A stretch of DNA of 64,000 nucleotides from Actinomadura mexicana (GCF_900188105.1 NZ_FZNP01000012.1:62001-126000); one strand, 5' to 3'; positions 25,244-34,118 are shown, counted from the stretch's first letter. Numbers and translations: made by a program. Notes: a model not told the origin generated them from the sequence alone.

Positions 25244-26461
25244 CTAGCCGTTGATCTTCTTCTGGAGGTTGGTGTCGAGGGCCTCCAGGAAGTCCTGCGT
25301 CGTCAGCCACGGCGTCTGGGAGCCGACGAGCAGGGCCAGGTCCTTGGTCATCTGGCCGCTCTCGACGGTCTCGATGCAGACCTGCTCCAGCTTGCGCGCG
25401 AAGTCGATGACCTCGGGCTGGCCGTCGAGCTTGCCGCGGTGCTCCAGCCCGCGCGTCCAGGCGAAGATCGACGCGATGGGGTTGGTCGACGTCGGCTTGC
25501 CCTGCTGGTGCTGCCGGTAGTGCCGGGTCACCGTGCCGTGCGCGGCCTCCGCCTCGACGGTCCTGCCGTCGGGGGTCATGAGGACGGAGGTCATGAGGCC
25601 GAGGGAGCCGAAGCCCTGCGCGAGGGTGTCGGACTGGACGTCGCCGTCGTAGTTCTTGGCGGCCCAGACGAACCCGCCCTCCCACTTGAGCGCCGCCGCG
25701 ACCATGTCGTCGATCAGCCTGTGCTCGTAGGTGAGGCCCTTGGACTCGAAGTCCGACTTGAACTCGGCCTCGTAGATCTCCTGGAAGAGGTCCTTGAACC
25801 GGCCGTCGTAGGCCTTGAGGATCGTGTTCTTCGTCGACATGTACAGCGGCATCTCGCGGCTCAGCGCGTACCGCATGCTCGTCCGGGCGAAGTCGCGGAT
25901 CGAGTCGTCGTAGTTGTACATGCCCATGGCCACGCCGCCACCGGTGAAGTTCGCGACCTCGAACTCCATGGGCTCGTCGCCGTTCTCGGGGGTGTAGGTG
26001 ATCGTCACCTTGCCCGGGCCCGGCACGACGAAGTCGGTGGCCTTGTACTGGTCGCCGTGGGCGTGGCGGCCGATGATGATCGGCTTCGTCCAGCCGGGGA
26101 CCAGGCGGGGGATGTTGGACGCGATGATCGGCTCACGGAAGATCACGCCGCCGAGGATGTTGCGGATCGTCCCGTTCGGGGACCGCCACATCTTCTTCAG
26201 GCCGAACTCCTCGACGCGCGCCTCGTCGGGGGTGATGGTCGCGCACTTGACGCCGACGCCGTGCTCCAGGATGGCCCTGGCGGCGTCGACGGTGACCTGG
26301 TCGTCCGTGGCGTCACGGTGCTCGATCCCGAGGTCGTAGTACTTCAGGTCCACATCGAGGTAGGGCAGGATCAACTGGTCCTTGATGAATTTCCAGATGA
26401 TCCGCGTCATTTCGTCGCCGTCGAGTTCGACGACCGGGCCCGCTACTTTGATCTTGGGCAT
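25244..26461 (-). CDS. icd: NADP-dependent isocitrate dehydrogenase (homodimeric, eukaryotic-like)
   Basis: TCA-cycle enzyme converting isocitrate to 2-oxoglutarate and CO2 with NADP. The 405-residue length and N-terminus KIKVAGPVVELDGDEMTRIIW identify the subfamily shared with mitochondrial and cytosolic IDH rather than E. coli Icd. Substrate-binding residues lie in SPNGTIRNILGG and IIGRHAHGDQYKATDF, and the NADP-binding segment EAAHGTVTRHYR is near residue 308. AAAGGGA precedes the ATG by ten bases. It lies upstream of mdh. Confidence 0.97.
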   Translation of the reverse strand: MPKIKVAGPVVELDGDEMTRIIWKFIKDQLILPYLDVDLKYYDLGIEHRDATDDQVTVDAARAILEHGVGVKCATITPDEARVEEFGLKKMWRSPNGTIRNILGGVIFREPIIASNIPRLVPGWTKPIIIGRHAHGDQYKATDFVVPGPGKVTITYTPENGDEPMEFEVANFTGGGVAMGMYNYDDSIRDFARTSMRYALSREMPLYMSTKNTILKAYDGRFKDLFQEIYEAEFKSDFESKGLTYEHRLIDDMVAAALKWEGGFVWAAKNYDGDVQSDTLAQGFGSLGLMTSVLMTPDGRTVEAEAAHGTVTRHYRQHQQGKPTSTNPIASIFAWTRGLEHRGKLDGQPEVIDFARKLEQVCIETVESGQMTKDLALLVGSQTPWLTTQDFLEALDTNLQKKING

Positions 26462-26599
26462 GCTGTTGCTGTCCCTTTCCTACACCTGGCCAGCAGTCCT
26501 TGTAAGGCTCAACTGGCTAGGCTAGCCGAGGCGGTCATGAGGTCTAGACCTGGCCTTGCCCCGCGGCCCACCGTCTAGGAGTTGACCTGCGCCGACGCG

Positions 26600-27040
26600 C
26601 TAGCCGGGCGGCTCTTCGACCGTCCGGGAGGAGCGCCCGGCGATGAGCAGCCGCGCACCGCGCACCAGCATCGTGAGCGCGATCAGGACGCCGAACGCGC
26701 CGGCGAGGACGAGCCCGGTCTTGTTCATCGGCGGGACGCTCAGCGACACGAACGCGACCATCTCGCCGAGGATCACGAGCGTCCAGCAGTCGACCGACCG
26801 GCTCCGGACGGCGAGCGGGCCGAGCTGCGACTCGGGCAGCAGCAGCCGGGCCAGCGCGCCGATGAGCAGCGCGGCGGCCATCAGGCCCGAGCCCTTGCGG
26901 AAGTAGTTGAAGGCGCACAGCGTGAGCCCCGCGCCGACGCCGCTGAGCACGAGGAGGTACGGCAGCCGCGCGAGCCAGTGCGGGGCGGCGCTCCTCCGAC
27001 GCGGCGCCTTGCGCCTGCGCCGGTGCACCTGGGTGCTCAT
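26600..27040 (-). CDS. DUF3017 membrane protein
   Basis: Small actinobacterial membrane protein of 146 residues with a basic N-terminus (STQVHRRRRKAPRRR) and four predicted helices. The conserved segment ARLLLPESQLGPLAVRSRSVDCWTLVILG is the family hallmark. Function is unknown; it is regularly found next to folD, icd or mdh in Actinobacteria, as here. The ATG at 27040 follows TATACC by about 10 nt with no ribosome binding site, so a leaderless or near-leaderless mRNA is possible. A longer in-frame extension exists but lacks coding character. Confidence 0.85.
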   Translation of the reverse strand: MSTQVHRRRRKAPRRRSAAPHWLARLPYLLVLSGVGAGLTLCAFNYFRKGSGLMAAALLIGALARLLLPESQLGPLAVRSRSVDCWTLVILGEMVAFVSLSVPPMNKTGLVLAGAFGVLIALTMLVRGARLLIAGRSSRTVEEPPG

Positions 27041-27284
27041 GGAAGTCACGGTATAGGCAATCGGGTCCCGGCACGACATCGCGCACCCCCCCGGCGGGAG
27101 GGGCCGGGAGGGGACGCGAATGAGTCGGACCGGAGACGCAAGGGAGGCGGCGGGGGAAGAGTCCGGCTTGTCGCCCGCCGCGAAATGCGGATGGGACCTA
27201 TGTGCGCAAGGTGATGGCCGAGAGCCCGGAATCCCCTGTGCCATCGGTGCTACTCGCCAGTAGGAGGGTGTGACGGCATGGCAC

Positions 27285-27297
27285 CCGGGTAACCCGG
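27285..27297 (+). promoter_or_regulatory. Palindrome upstream of the FHA-HTH gene
   Basis: CCGGGT-A-ACCCGG is a perfect 13-bp palindrome 36 bp before the GTG start of the FHA-HTH gene. Its size and place fit an operator, possibly autoregulatory, in the 292-bp gap 27041-27332. No clear -35/-10 pair could be assigned. It could also be a leader hairpin. Confidence 0.35.
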
Positions 27298-27332
27298 CAG
27301 ACAGGGGTCGCTAACTAGCTGGGAGGACTGCC

Positions 27333-28064
27333 GTGGAGGGGCCGTTCATGCGGATCGAGGACAGCGGGCTGGTGGTGCCGCTGCGCCCCGACGTGACGAC
27401 GGTCGGGAGAGGGAGAGGAGTGGACGTCCGCCTCGACGACCCGAGTGTGTCCCGTTTGCACGCAGAGATCATCCGACGTGGCCCGTACGTCTACGTGGTG
27501 GACATGGGCCTGTCCCGCAACGGGACGCGCGTCAACGGCCGGCCGATCGCCCGCCGTGTGCTGGAGGACGGTGACGTCGTGAGCTTCGGCACGGCGCGCT
27601 GCCGCTTGGGGGGCATCCCCCGTGAGGAGGTCGACCCGGACGTCGAACTGCGGCGCGCCGTCGCGCCCGAGCTCACCCGCCGGGAGGTCGACGTGCTGAC
27701 CTCGCTGTGCCGGCCCGCCCTGTCCGACGAGGCGTTCGTGGCCCCGGCCACGGCACGCGACATCGCCGGCGAGCTGGTCGTCACGGAGGCCGCGGTCAAG
27801 CAGCACCTGCTGCGCCTCTACCAGAAGTTCCGGATCCCCGAGGGCGCCAACCGGCGCACCCGGCTCGCCAACGAGGTCATCGCGATGGGCCTCGTCCGCC
27901 CGCTGCCGCCGGTGCACGTGCCCCAGCAGGGCCGTCCGCCGATGGACGGGCGCGTCCCCGGGGTGCGCGGCACCACCGAGACGCGCCGGCCGGGCGCTAC
28001 GGGTCACGCCCACGGCCCGGGCCGTCCGGCGCCCAGCACGGCCGCGGGACGGAGGGCCAGCTGA
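27333..28064 (+). CDS. FHA domain protein with C-terminal HTH
   Basis: Phosphothreonine-reading regulator of 243 residues. Residues about 15-90 form a forkhead-associated domain with the hallmark GR, SRLH and N residues (TTVGRGRG, SVSRLHAEII, GLSRNGTRVNGRP). Residues 108-185 form a helix-turn-helix resembling LuxR/SARP types (ELTRREVDVLTSL, IAGELVVTEAAVKQHLLRLY). The last 50 residues are disordered Pro/Arg/Gly. GGGAGG lies six bases before the GTG. The architecture suggests a link between Ser/Thr kinase signalling and DNA binding; partner kinase and targets are not in view. Confidence 0.86.
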   Translation: MEGPFMRIEDSGLVVPLRPDVTTVGRGRGVDVRLDDPSVSRLHAEIIRRGPYVYVVDMGLSRNGTRVNGRPIARRVLEDGDVVSFGTARCRLGGIPREEVDPDVELRRAVAPELTRREVDVLTSLCRPALSDEAFVAPATARDIAGELVVTEAAVKQHLLRLYQKFRIPEGANRRTRLANEVIAMGLVRPLPPVHVPQQGRPPMDGRVPGVRGTTETRRPGATGHAHGPGRPAPSTAAGRRAS

Positions 28065-28167
28065 TGTGAGACCCGCGGTCGCCCTCCCCCGGCAGCGCTA
28101 CCAGAGGGCGATCGCTCAGCCCCGGTTCGGCCGCGCAAGGGACGGCGCGGCCCAGGGCGACGCGAAC

Positions 28168-28201
28168 GGGGGCCGCCACCTTGGTGCCGGTGGCGGCCCC
28201 C
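28168..28201. terminator. Bidirectional terminator hairpin between FHA gene and folD
   Basis: A perfect 13-bp stem, GGGGGCCGCCACC with its complement at 28189-28201, and an 8-nt loop lies between the convergent FHA gene (ends 28064) and folD (ends 28232). Confidence 0.75.
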
Positions 28202-28231
28202 GCAGCGCGCCCGTCTCCGGACTGCGCCCGA

Positions 28232-29092
28232 TCAGGCGATCCGCGCGGCGGTCTGCTCGGCGGCCTCGACGACGTTCGAGAGGAGCATGGCGCGGGTCAT
28301 CGGGCCGACGCCGCCGGGGTTGGGCGCGACCCAACCGGCGACGTCGCGGACGTCGGCGGCGACGTCCCCGGCGAGCTTGCCGTCCACGCGGGACACGCCC
28401 ACGTCGAGGACGGCGGCGCCGGGCTTGACCATGTCGGCGGTGATGAGGCCGGGCACCCCGGCCGCCGCCACGACGATGTCGGCCTTGCGGGTGTGCTCGG
28501 CGAGGTCGCGGGTGGCGGTGTGGCAGAGGGTGACGGTCGCGTTCTCGGTGCGGCGGGTCAGCAGCAGGCCGAGGGAGCGGCCGACGGTGATGCCGCGGCC
28601 GACGACGGTCACCTCGGCGCCCCTCAGCGGGACGTCGAAGCGACGCAGCAGCTCGACGATGCCCTTGGGCGTGCACGGCAGCGGGCCCGGCTGCATCAGG
28701 ACGAGCCGTCCGAGGTTGACCGGGTGCAGGCCGTCGGCGTCCTTGGCCGGGTCGATGCGCTCCAGCACCCGCTGCTCGTCCAGGCCCTTCGGGAGCGGCA
28801 GCTGGACGATGTAGCCGGTGCAGGCGGGGTCGGCGTTCAGTTCGGCGACGGCGCGCTCCACCTCGTCCTGCGAGGCGGTGGCGGGCAGGTCGCGGCGGAT
28901 GCTCTCGATGCCGACCTCGGCGCAGTCGCGGTGCTTCATGTTCACGTACGAGTGGCTGCCCGGGTCGTCGCCGACCAGGACGGTGCCGAGCCCGACGGAG
29001 ACGCCGCGGTCGCGCAGCGCCTCGACGCGGACCTTGAGGTTCGAGCGGATCTCGGCGGCCGTGGCCTTGCCGTCCAGAAGCTGTGCCGTCAT
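28232..29092 (-). CDS. folD: Bifunctional methylenetetrahydrofolate dehydrogenase/cyclohydrolase
   Basis: Interconverts 5,10-methylene-THF, 5,10-methenyl-THF and 10-formyl-THF with NADP, supplying one-carbon units to purine synthesis by the nearby PurN and PurH. The 286-residue protein has the active-site segment SYVNMKHRDCAEVGI (Tyr and Lys near residues 49-53), GYIVQLPLPKGLDE, DADGLHPVNLGRL and the NADP-binding VVGRGITVGRSLGLLL. The C-terminal NPGGVGPMTRAML is intact. GGAGG precedes the ATG by five bases. Confidence 0.97.
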   Translation of the reverse strand: MTAQLLDGKATAAEIRSNLKVRVEALRDRGVSVGLGTVLVGDDPGSHSYVNMKHRDCAEVGIESIRRDLPATASQDEVERAVAELNADPACTGYIVQLPLPKGLDEQRVLERIDPAKDADGLHPVNLGRLVLMQPGPLPCTPKGIVELLRRFDVPLRGAEVTVVGRGITVGRSLGLLLTRRTENATVTLCHTATRDLAEHTRKADIVVAAAGVPGLITADMVKPGAAVLDVGVSRVDGKLAGDVAADVRDVAGWVAPNPGGVGPMTRAMLLSNVVEAAEQTAARIA

Positions 29093-29370
29093 GCGTTCCT
29101 CCGCGTGGATCTCGGGCGGGACCGGGCCCCGGGCGCAGAGCCCGGCCGGAATGGGTCCCGTCCACCCAGGCGCGCGGTGTCCGGACTGTCGTTCGCTCCC
29201 CGGTGGTGATCCACCTTGACCGCGCCAGTCGCGTAGGCCCCCATGCTAACCGGCCGCCCCGGAGACGGCGGCCTCGCGGCTTCGTGGAAGGAGGCCGCGC
29301 GAGTGGCCTGCGGAAAAGGGCGTCAAGTGGCTCTGCCGGATGCCGACCCAGGGCTCCTAGGGTGCTCCGC

Positions 29371-29964
29371 ATGAGCGACGAATGGTTCGAGCGACCCGTC
29401 CTGACCGGGCGATACGTGCGGTTGGAGCCGCTGTCCGCCGAGCATGCCGCGGGTCTGTTCGAGGCGTCCAAGGACCCGGAGCTGTGGACGTGGATGAGCC
29501 GGCGGCAGCCGGAGAGCGCCGGCGACATGCGCGCGGAGGTCGACCGGGCGCTGGCGGACTGCGGGCGCGGGCGGCGCCTGCCCTGGGTGCAGATCGACGC
29601 ACTCACCGGCGAGGTCGCCGGGACGACGTCGTACTACGAGATCTCCCCGTCCGACCGCGGCCTGTGCATCGGCCACACCTGGATAGGGTCGCGGTGGCAC
29701 CGGACGGGCCTCAACACCGAGGCGAAACTGCTGCTCATGGGACGCGCGTTCAGCGATCTCGGGGCGATCCGGGTCGGCTGGCACACGCACGTCCGCAACG
29801 AGCGGTCGCGCGCGGCGATCGAGCGGCTAGGGGCGTCGTTCGAGGGCGTCCACCGCAAGCACCGGATCCGCGCGGACGGCTCGATCCGCGACACCGCCGC
29901 CTACGCGATGACGGACGACGAGTGGCCCGCCGCCGAACGCGCCCTGCGCGCGAGACTGCGCTGA
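29371..29964 (+). CDS. GNAT family acetyltransferase (RimJ/RimL type)
   Basis: Acetyl-CoA-dependent N-acyltransferase of 197 residues: LTGRYVRLEPLSAEHAAGLFEAS at the N-terminus, IGHTWIGSRWHRTGLNTEAKLLLM as the acetyl-CoA-binding region and NERSRAAIERLGASFEG as the RimJ/RimL C-terminal signature. RimJ/RimL acetylate ribosomal proteins, but many relatives modify small molecules, so the substrate is unknown. It is a monocistronic plus-strand gene ending at a bidirectional hairpin. Confidence 0.86.
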   Translation: MSDEWFERPVLTGRYVRLEPLSAEHAAGLFEASKDPELWTWMSRRQPESAGDMRAEVDRALADCGRGRRLPWVQIDALTGEVAGTTSYYEISPSDRGLCIGHTWIGSRWHRTGLNTEAKLLLMGRAFSDLGAIRVGWHTHVRNERSRAAIERLGASFEGVHRKHRIRADGSIRDTAAYAMTDDEWPAAERALRARLR

Positions 29965-29980
29965 CCGGGACCGGTTTCGG

Positions 29981-30007
29981 CCGGGAACCGGTAAGGCCGG
30001 TTCCCGG
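29981..30007. terminator. Bidirectional terminator hairpin
   Basis: CCGGGAACCGG and CCGGTTCCCGG form a perfect 11-bp stem with a 5-nt loop between the convergent acetyltransferase (ends 29964) and small membrane protein gene (ends 30012). Confidence 0.75.
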
Positions 30008-30011
30008 GCGC

Positions 30012-30188
30012 TCAGTCCTCGGAGCGCTGGCGCCAGCCGATGAGGCGGTCGGTGCCGTGCCAGCCGAACTGGGCGGCGAGCACCGCGGCCAGGAACGCGG
30101 CGATCAGCCCGATCACCTGCCGGGACTCCATCAGCAGCAAGTCGGCCTGATAGACGACGCCGAGCATGAGGGACATCAGCAGATTCAT
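30012..30188 (-). CDS. Small membrane protein, 58 aa, unknown
   Basis: A 58-residue frame with GGAGGCGGG immediately before its ATG. The product starts MNLLMSLMLGVVYQADLLL and has a second hydrophobic stretch VIGLIAAFLAAVLAAQFGW followed by a polar charged tail. No family was recognised. Its strand and position behind the GAP-family gene, 131 bp downstream of that stop, are compatible with co-transcription. Confidence 0.6.
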   Translation of the reverse strand: MNLLMSLMLGVVYQADLLLMESRQVIGLIAAFLAAVLAAQFGWHGTDRLIGWRQRSED

Positions 30189-30319
30189 CCCGCCTCCACC
30201 ACGGAACGCCCGCGCCGAGGTCAAGGGAGGGTCAGAAGGGGGGCGCGGCAGCCCCGAGGGTACCCGCCCGGCGGCGGTGCGCGGTCCCGCGGCGGGAAAC
30301 AGGTGGCGAAGGCCCGCCG

Positions 30320-30946
30320 TCAGTGGATGATCGCGATGAAGATCAGGCAGCAGATGATGTTGATCACCCAGCTGTTGCCGGTCATCCACTCCCGCACCCG
30401 GGGCATGGCGCGTTCGGCGCGCCGGTGGAACAGAAGCAGGGCGAGCAGCGGCAGCGCCGCGATCAGGAGGGTGGCCCCGACGAAGACGGCCGCCGCCGCC
30501 GCGCCCTCGTGGTGCTGCTCCAGGTTGGCCCCCACCGTGAGCATCACGATGAGGTCGGAGGGCATCAGAATGATCAGCAGCAGCCCGGTCCTGAACGCCC
30601 GGCCGGGTCCGGCGTGCATCAGCGACCCGAGCCATTTGGGCGGCTCGATCGTGGCCCGTTTCACGTAATTGCGCAGGATGGCGAGCAGCAGCAGCGCGAT
30701 CAGCGCGTACTGGACGATCTTTCCGACCGAGCCGTCGTCGGACGCACTACCGATCGACACGTTGCCGCCCACCAGCGCGAAGACGCCCCGCGCGGCGGCG
30801 GTCCCCGCGCTCGCCGAGACGGCCACACCGGCCAGGAACGCCAGGGAGGCCCGCACGGGCCGCGGGGTCGTCACGAGGATGATCGCCGACATGATCTGCG
30901 GCCCCGCCATCATCGTGATGGCCAGCGGGAGCACCTGAAGACTCAT
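30320..30946 (-). CDS. GAP/Sap (sulfolipid-addressing-like) family membrane protein
   Basis: LysE-like integral membrane protein of 208 residues with about six helices: LPLAITMMAGPQIMSAIILVTT at the N-terminus and ASLAFLAGVAVSAS second, with the motif PPKWLGSLMHAGPGRAFRTGLLLIILMPSDL in the middle and NIICCLIFIAIIH at the end. This matches the actinobacterial GAP family, which includes mycobacterial Sap proteins involved in export of cell-wall glycolipids. The cargo here is unknown. The ATG is preceded by GGGGAGGGG at short spacing. Confidence 0.78.
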   Translation of the reverse strand: MSLQVLPLAITMMAGPQIMSAIILVTTPRPVRASLAFLAGVAVSASAGTAAARGVFALVGGNVSIGSASDDGSVGKIVQYALIALLLLAILRNYVKRATIEPPKWLGSLMHAGPGRAFRTGLLLIILMPSDLIVMLTVGANLEQHHEGAAAAAVFVGATLLIAALPLLALLLFHRRAERAMPRVREWMTGNSWVINIICCLIFIAIIH

Positions 30947-31073
30947 GACCCCTCCCCGCCGTGACTCCCGCGACGGGGGAAGCGCCCTCGTCAGGACTCA
31001 CGGTAGGGGAGCGATCGAGGCCCGATGCGCGGGTCGACGCGTTCTTGACCGGGGGCCGATCCTTTCCGTACGC

Positions 31074-31109
31074 GGGCGCGCCGGCGGGATGTCCCCCGCC
31101 GGCGCGCCC
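31074..31109 (-). terminator. Terminator hairpin after purH
   Basis: A perfect 15-bp GC stem, GGGCGCGCCGGCGGG with its complement at 31095-31109, and a 6-nt loop lies 27 nt past the purH stop. Confidence 0.8.
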
Positions 31110-31135
31110 GGCGGCACGGCGCGCCTCGTGAACCC

Positions 31136-32701
31136 TCAGTGGAAGAAGTGCCGGACCCCGGTGAAGTAGAGGGTGATGCCGGCCTTCTCCGCCGCGGCGA
31201 TCACCTTGTCGTCGTTGACGGACCCGCCGGGCTCGACGATCGCGCGGACGCCCGCCTCGGCCAGCACCTCCAGGCCGTCCGGGAACGGGAAGAACGCGTC
31301 GGACGCGCCCACCGAGGCCGCGGCCCGCTCCCGCCCTGCCCGCGCGACCGCGAGCTTGGCGGAGTCGACCCGGTTCACCTGGCCCATGCCGACGCCGACG
31401 GTGGCGCCGTCCGCGGCCAGCAGGATCGCGTTGGACTTCACCGAGCGGATCGCCCGCCACGCGAACGCCAGGTCGCGCAGGGTCGCCTCGTCCGCGGCGG
31501 CGCCGGTCTTGAGCTCCCAGCCGGACGGGTCGTCGCCGCCGGCGTCCACGCGGTCCACGTCCTGCAGCAGCACGCCGCCGTCGACGCGCCGGTACTCCAC
31601 GCCGCCCGCCGGAGCCTGCGGGCAGACCAGCAGGCGGATGTTCTTGAAGCGGTCCTTCAGGACGGTCACGGCCTCGTCCTCGAAGGACGGGGCGACCAGC
31701 ACCTCGGCGAAGCTCTCGGTGACCTGGCGGGCCAGGTCCGCGGTGACCGGCCGGTTCGCCGCGATCACGCCGCCGTACGCCGACACCGGGTCGCAGGCGT
31801 GCGCTCTGCGGTGCGCCTCGGCGATGTCCGCGCCGACCGCGATGCCGCACGGGTTGGCGTGCTTGATGATCGCGACGCACGGCTCGGTGAAGTCGTAGGC
31901 GGCGCGGCGCGCGGCGTCGGTGTCGACGTAGTTGTTGTAGGACATCTCCTTGCCGTAGAGCTGCTCGGCCCCGGCCAGGCCCTTCTCGCCCGGCGAGCGG
32001 TACAGGGCGGCCCGCTGGTGCGGGTTCTCGCCGTACCGCAGGGTGTTCGAGCGCTCCCAGGTGGCGCCGAGGAAGTCGGGCCACCGCGTCTCGGCGGCGG
32101 TCTCGTCGGGCGCGTAGTCGCCGGCGAACCAGGAGGCCACGGCCACGTCGTAGGACGCGGTGTGCGCGAACGCCCGCGCGGCCAGGCGGCGGCGCTCGTC
32201 CAGGGTGAACCCGCCGGCCTTCACGGCGTCCAGGACGGTCCCGTAGGAGGACGGGTCCACCACGACGGAGACGCTCGCGTGGTTCTTCGCGGCGGCGCGG
32301 ACCATCGTGGGCCCGCCGATGTCGATCTGCTCGACGCACTCGTCCGGCGTCGCGCCCGAGTCCACCGTGTCGGCGAACGGGTACAGGTTCGCGACCACGA
32401 GGTCGAACGGCTCGACGGCCAGATCGTCGAGCTGCTGGAGGTGGTCCTCCTTGCGCCGGTCGGCGAGCAGGCCCGCGTGCACCTTCGGGTGCAGGGTCTT
32501 GACCCGCCCGTCCAGGCACTCGGGGAACCCGGTGAGCTTCTCCACCTTCATCACCGGGACTCCGGCGGCGGAGATCCGGCCGGCCGTCGACCCGGTCGAG
32601 ACGATCTCCACTCCCGCCTCGTGCAGGCCGCGGGCCAGCTCCTCCAGCCCGGACTTGTCGTACACACTGATCAGCGCGCGCTTAATCGCCACCCGACTCA
32701 C
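31136..32701 (-). CDS. purH: Bifunctional AICAR transformylase/IMP cyclohydrolase
   Basis: Catalyses the last two steps of IMP synthesis. The N-terminal IMP cyclohydrolase (MGS-like) domain carries SVYDKSGLEELARGL and STGSTAGRISAAGVPV. The transformylase domain carries LRYGENPHQRAALY near residue 215, AIIKHANPCGIAVG with the catalytic Lys-His, and the C-terminal SDAFFPFPDGLEVLAEAG. It has the usual length of 521 residues. The GTG start has GGGGAG eight bases upstream and overlaps purN by 20 bp. It uses 10-formyl-THF produced by FolD encoded 2 kb away. Confidence 0.97.
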   Translation of the reverse strand: MSRVAIKRALISVYDKSGLEELARGLHEAGVEIVSTGSTAGRISAAGVPVMKVEKLTGFPECLDGRVKTLHPKVHAGLLADRRKEDHLQQLDDLAVEPFDLVVANLYPFADTVDSGATPDECVEQIDIGGPTMVRAAAKNHASVSVVVDPSSYGTVLDAVKAGGFTLDERRRLAARAFAHTASYDVAVASWFAGDYAPDETAAETRWPDFLGATWERSNTLRYGENPHQRAALYRSPGEKGLAGAEQLYGKEMSYNNYVDTDAARRAAYDFTEPCVAIIKHANPCGIAVGADIAEAHRRAHACDPVSAYGGVIAANRPVTADLARQVTESFAEVLVAPSFEDEAVTVLKDRFKNIRLLVCPQAPAGGVEYRRVDGGVLLQDVDRVDAGGDDPSGWELKTGAAADEATLRDLAFAWRAIRSVKSNAILLAADGATVGVGMGQVNRVDSAKLAVARAGRERAAASVGASDAFFPFPDGLEVLAEAGVRAIVEPGGSVNDDKVIAAAEKAGITLYFTGVRHFFH

Positions 32702-33443
32702 CGGCCGAGCTCCCCTCTTGATCGGACGAACCCCTGTCAGACGAACCGCTGTCGGACGAACCGCTGTCGGACGAACCGCTGTCGCGGGGACCGGTCGCGG
32801 AGGCCTCGCCGCCGGGCGAGTCCGCGCAGGTCCGGCACTTCATCGAGACCCGCCTGCCGCGCGCGGTCCACCCGTCGCGGGCCAGCCGTCCGACGACGTC
32901 GACGAGGAGCCGGCGCTCCACCTGCTTGATCCGCTCGTGCAGGGAGTCTTCGTCGTCATGCCAGCCCACGGTGACGCTCTCCTGGGCGATGACGGGTCCG
33001 GTGTCCACGCCTTCGTCGACGAAGTGAACCGTACAGCCCGTGACCTTCACCCCGTACGCCAGGGCGTCCCGTACGGCGTGCGCGCCGGGGAAGGACGGCA
33101 GCAGCGCGGGGTGGGTGTTGACCGTCCGGCCGCCGAAGCGCGCCAGGAACCGCGGGCCGAGGATCTTCATGAAGCCGGCGGACACCACGAGGTCGGGCTC
33201 GTACTCGGCGACCGTCTCGGCGAGGGTCGCGTCCCAGTCGCCCCGGGACGGGAAATCCGGTATGCAGAGGGTGAAAGTGGGCAATCCCGCTCGTTCGGCA
33301 CGCTCGGTTCCGCCGATATCGGGGCGGTCCGCCCCCACGGCCACCACTTTCGCCCCGTAGGCTGGATCCGCGCACGCGTCGAGCAGCGCTTGTAGGTTGG
33401 TCCCCGCGCCGGAGACGAGGACGACGAGCCGGGCGGACACCAT
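32682..33443 (-). CDS. purN: Phosphoribosylglycinamide formyltransferase with Ser/Asp-repeat tail
   Basis: Transfers a formyl group from 10-formyl-THF to GAR in purine synthesis. VVLVSGAGTNLQALLDA opens the protein. The catalytic core has VSAGFMKILGPRF, NTHPALLPSFPGAHAVRDAL (Asn and His of the active site) and VTGCTVHFVDEGVDTGPVIAQ with the catalytic Asp. The protein is 253 residues against about 200-215 usual. The extra C-terminus holds a cysteine pair (KCRTC) and four SSDSG-like repeats encoded by 15-bp DNA repeats. The tail overlaps the purH start by 20 bp. Confidence 0.96.
   Translation of the reverse strand: MVSARLVVLVSGAGTNLQALLDACADPAYGAKVVAVGADRPDIGGTERAERAGLPTFTLCIPDFPSRGDWDATLAETVAEYEPDLVVSAGFMKILGPRFLARFGGRTVNTHPALLPSFPGAHAVRDALAYGVKVTGCTVHFVDEGVDTGPVIAQESVTVGWHDDEDSLHERIKQVERRLLVDVVGRLARDGWTARGRRVSMKCRTCADSPGGEASATGPRDSGSSDSGSSDSGSSDRGSSDQEGSSAGESGGD
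32721..32780 (-). repeat. 15-bp in-frame tandem repeat, 4 units, in the purN 3' end
   Basis: GTCGGACGAACCGCT (plus strand) occurs four times with one or two mismatches (units at 32721, 32736, 32751 and 32766). In the purN frame it encodes Ser-Gly-Ser-Ser-Asp repeats in the C-terminal tail. Confidence 0.85.
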
Positions 33444-33613
33444 TTCTCCCCGGTGGACGTTGCTGGGACATCACGAAGCCTATCGGGCGACCTCGGCGCC
33501 GCCTCACCCCAGACCGCCCGAACCGGAGCCCGAACGAGCCAGACAGTACGAACGCCGGACATACGAACCCACCGCATGGAACCGAGATGCGCACGCCCCA
33601 GGAGGAGAAGAAC

Positions 33614-34087
33614 GTGAGCGACCAGCCGGACCGTCCGGCCCAGCCCGAAGACCGCCCGGACGGGCGGCCGGCGGGAGAGCCGCCCGCGGAGCCGCGCCAG
33701 GGCGGGCGGGGCACCGGCTGGCGGGCCCTGTGGCTCGGCGGCATCGCCCTGCTGACCGCGTTCTTCTTCTACCCGCTCGGCCTGGTGCTCGGCATCGCCG
33801 CGCTCGTCGTCGGCATCAGGGCCCGCCGAAACGCGCGCCGCACGCGCGACGCGGCCCCCGGCGCCGTCCCCGGCATCGTGCTCGGGTCGATCGGGCTGGT
33901 GTTCTCGCTGCTGTCGGTCTCCCTGACGGCGTTCCTGTGGACGGAGCTGAGCGGCTACCAGAGCTGCGTCAGCGCGTCCAACACCACCACCGACAAGCAG
34001 GCGTGCCGCGCGGAGTACTACCCGAAGATCGAGAAGAAGCTCGACCTGCCCGCCGGCAGTATGGACAAGTACGGCGACCTGCTCTGA
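33614..34087 (+). CDS. DUF4190 domain membrane protein
   Basis: Small membrane protein of 157 residues. A disordered Pro/Arg/Glu N-terminus is followed by a DUF4190-like pair of helices (LWLGGIALLTAFFFYPLGLVLGIAALVVGI, then VPGIVLGSIGLVFSLLSVSL). A short extracytoplasmic C-terminus carries two cysteines (YQSCVSA, KQACRAE). The GTG at 33614 has AGGAGG eight bases upstream and is preferred to the ATG nine codons earlier. It lies on the opposite strand between purN and perM. Function unknown. Confidence 0.8.
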   Translation: MSDQPDRPAQPEDRPDGRPAGEPPAEPRQGGRGTGWRALWLGGIALLTAFFFYPLGLVLGIAALVVGIRARRNARRTRDAAPGAVPGIVLGSIGLVFSLLSVSLTAFLWTELSGYQSCVSASNTTTDKQACRAEYYPKIEKKLDLPAGSMDKYGDLL

Positions 34088-34088
34088 C

Positions 34089-34117
34089 CCGCCCCGCCGC
34101 AGGTCAGGGCGGGGCGG
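34089..34117. terminator. Bidirectional terminator hairpin
   Basis: CCGCCCCGCC and GGCGGGGCGG form a 10-bp stem with a 9-nt loop, filling the 31-bp gap between the convergent DUF4190 gene and perM. Confidence 0.7.
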
Positions 34118-34118
34118 T

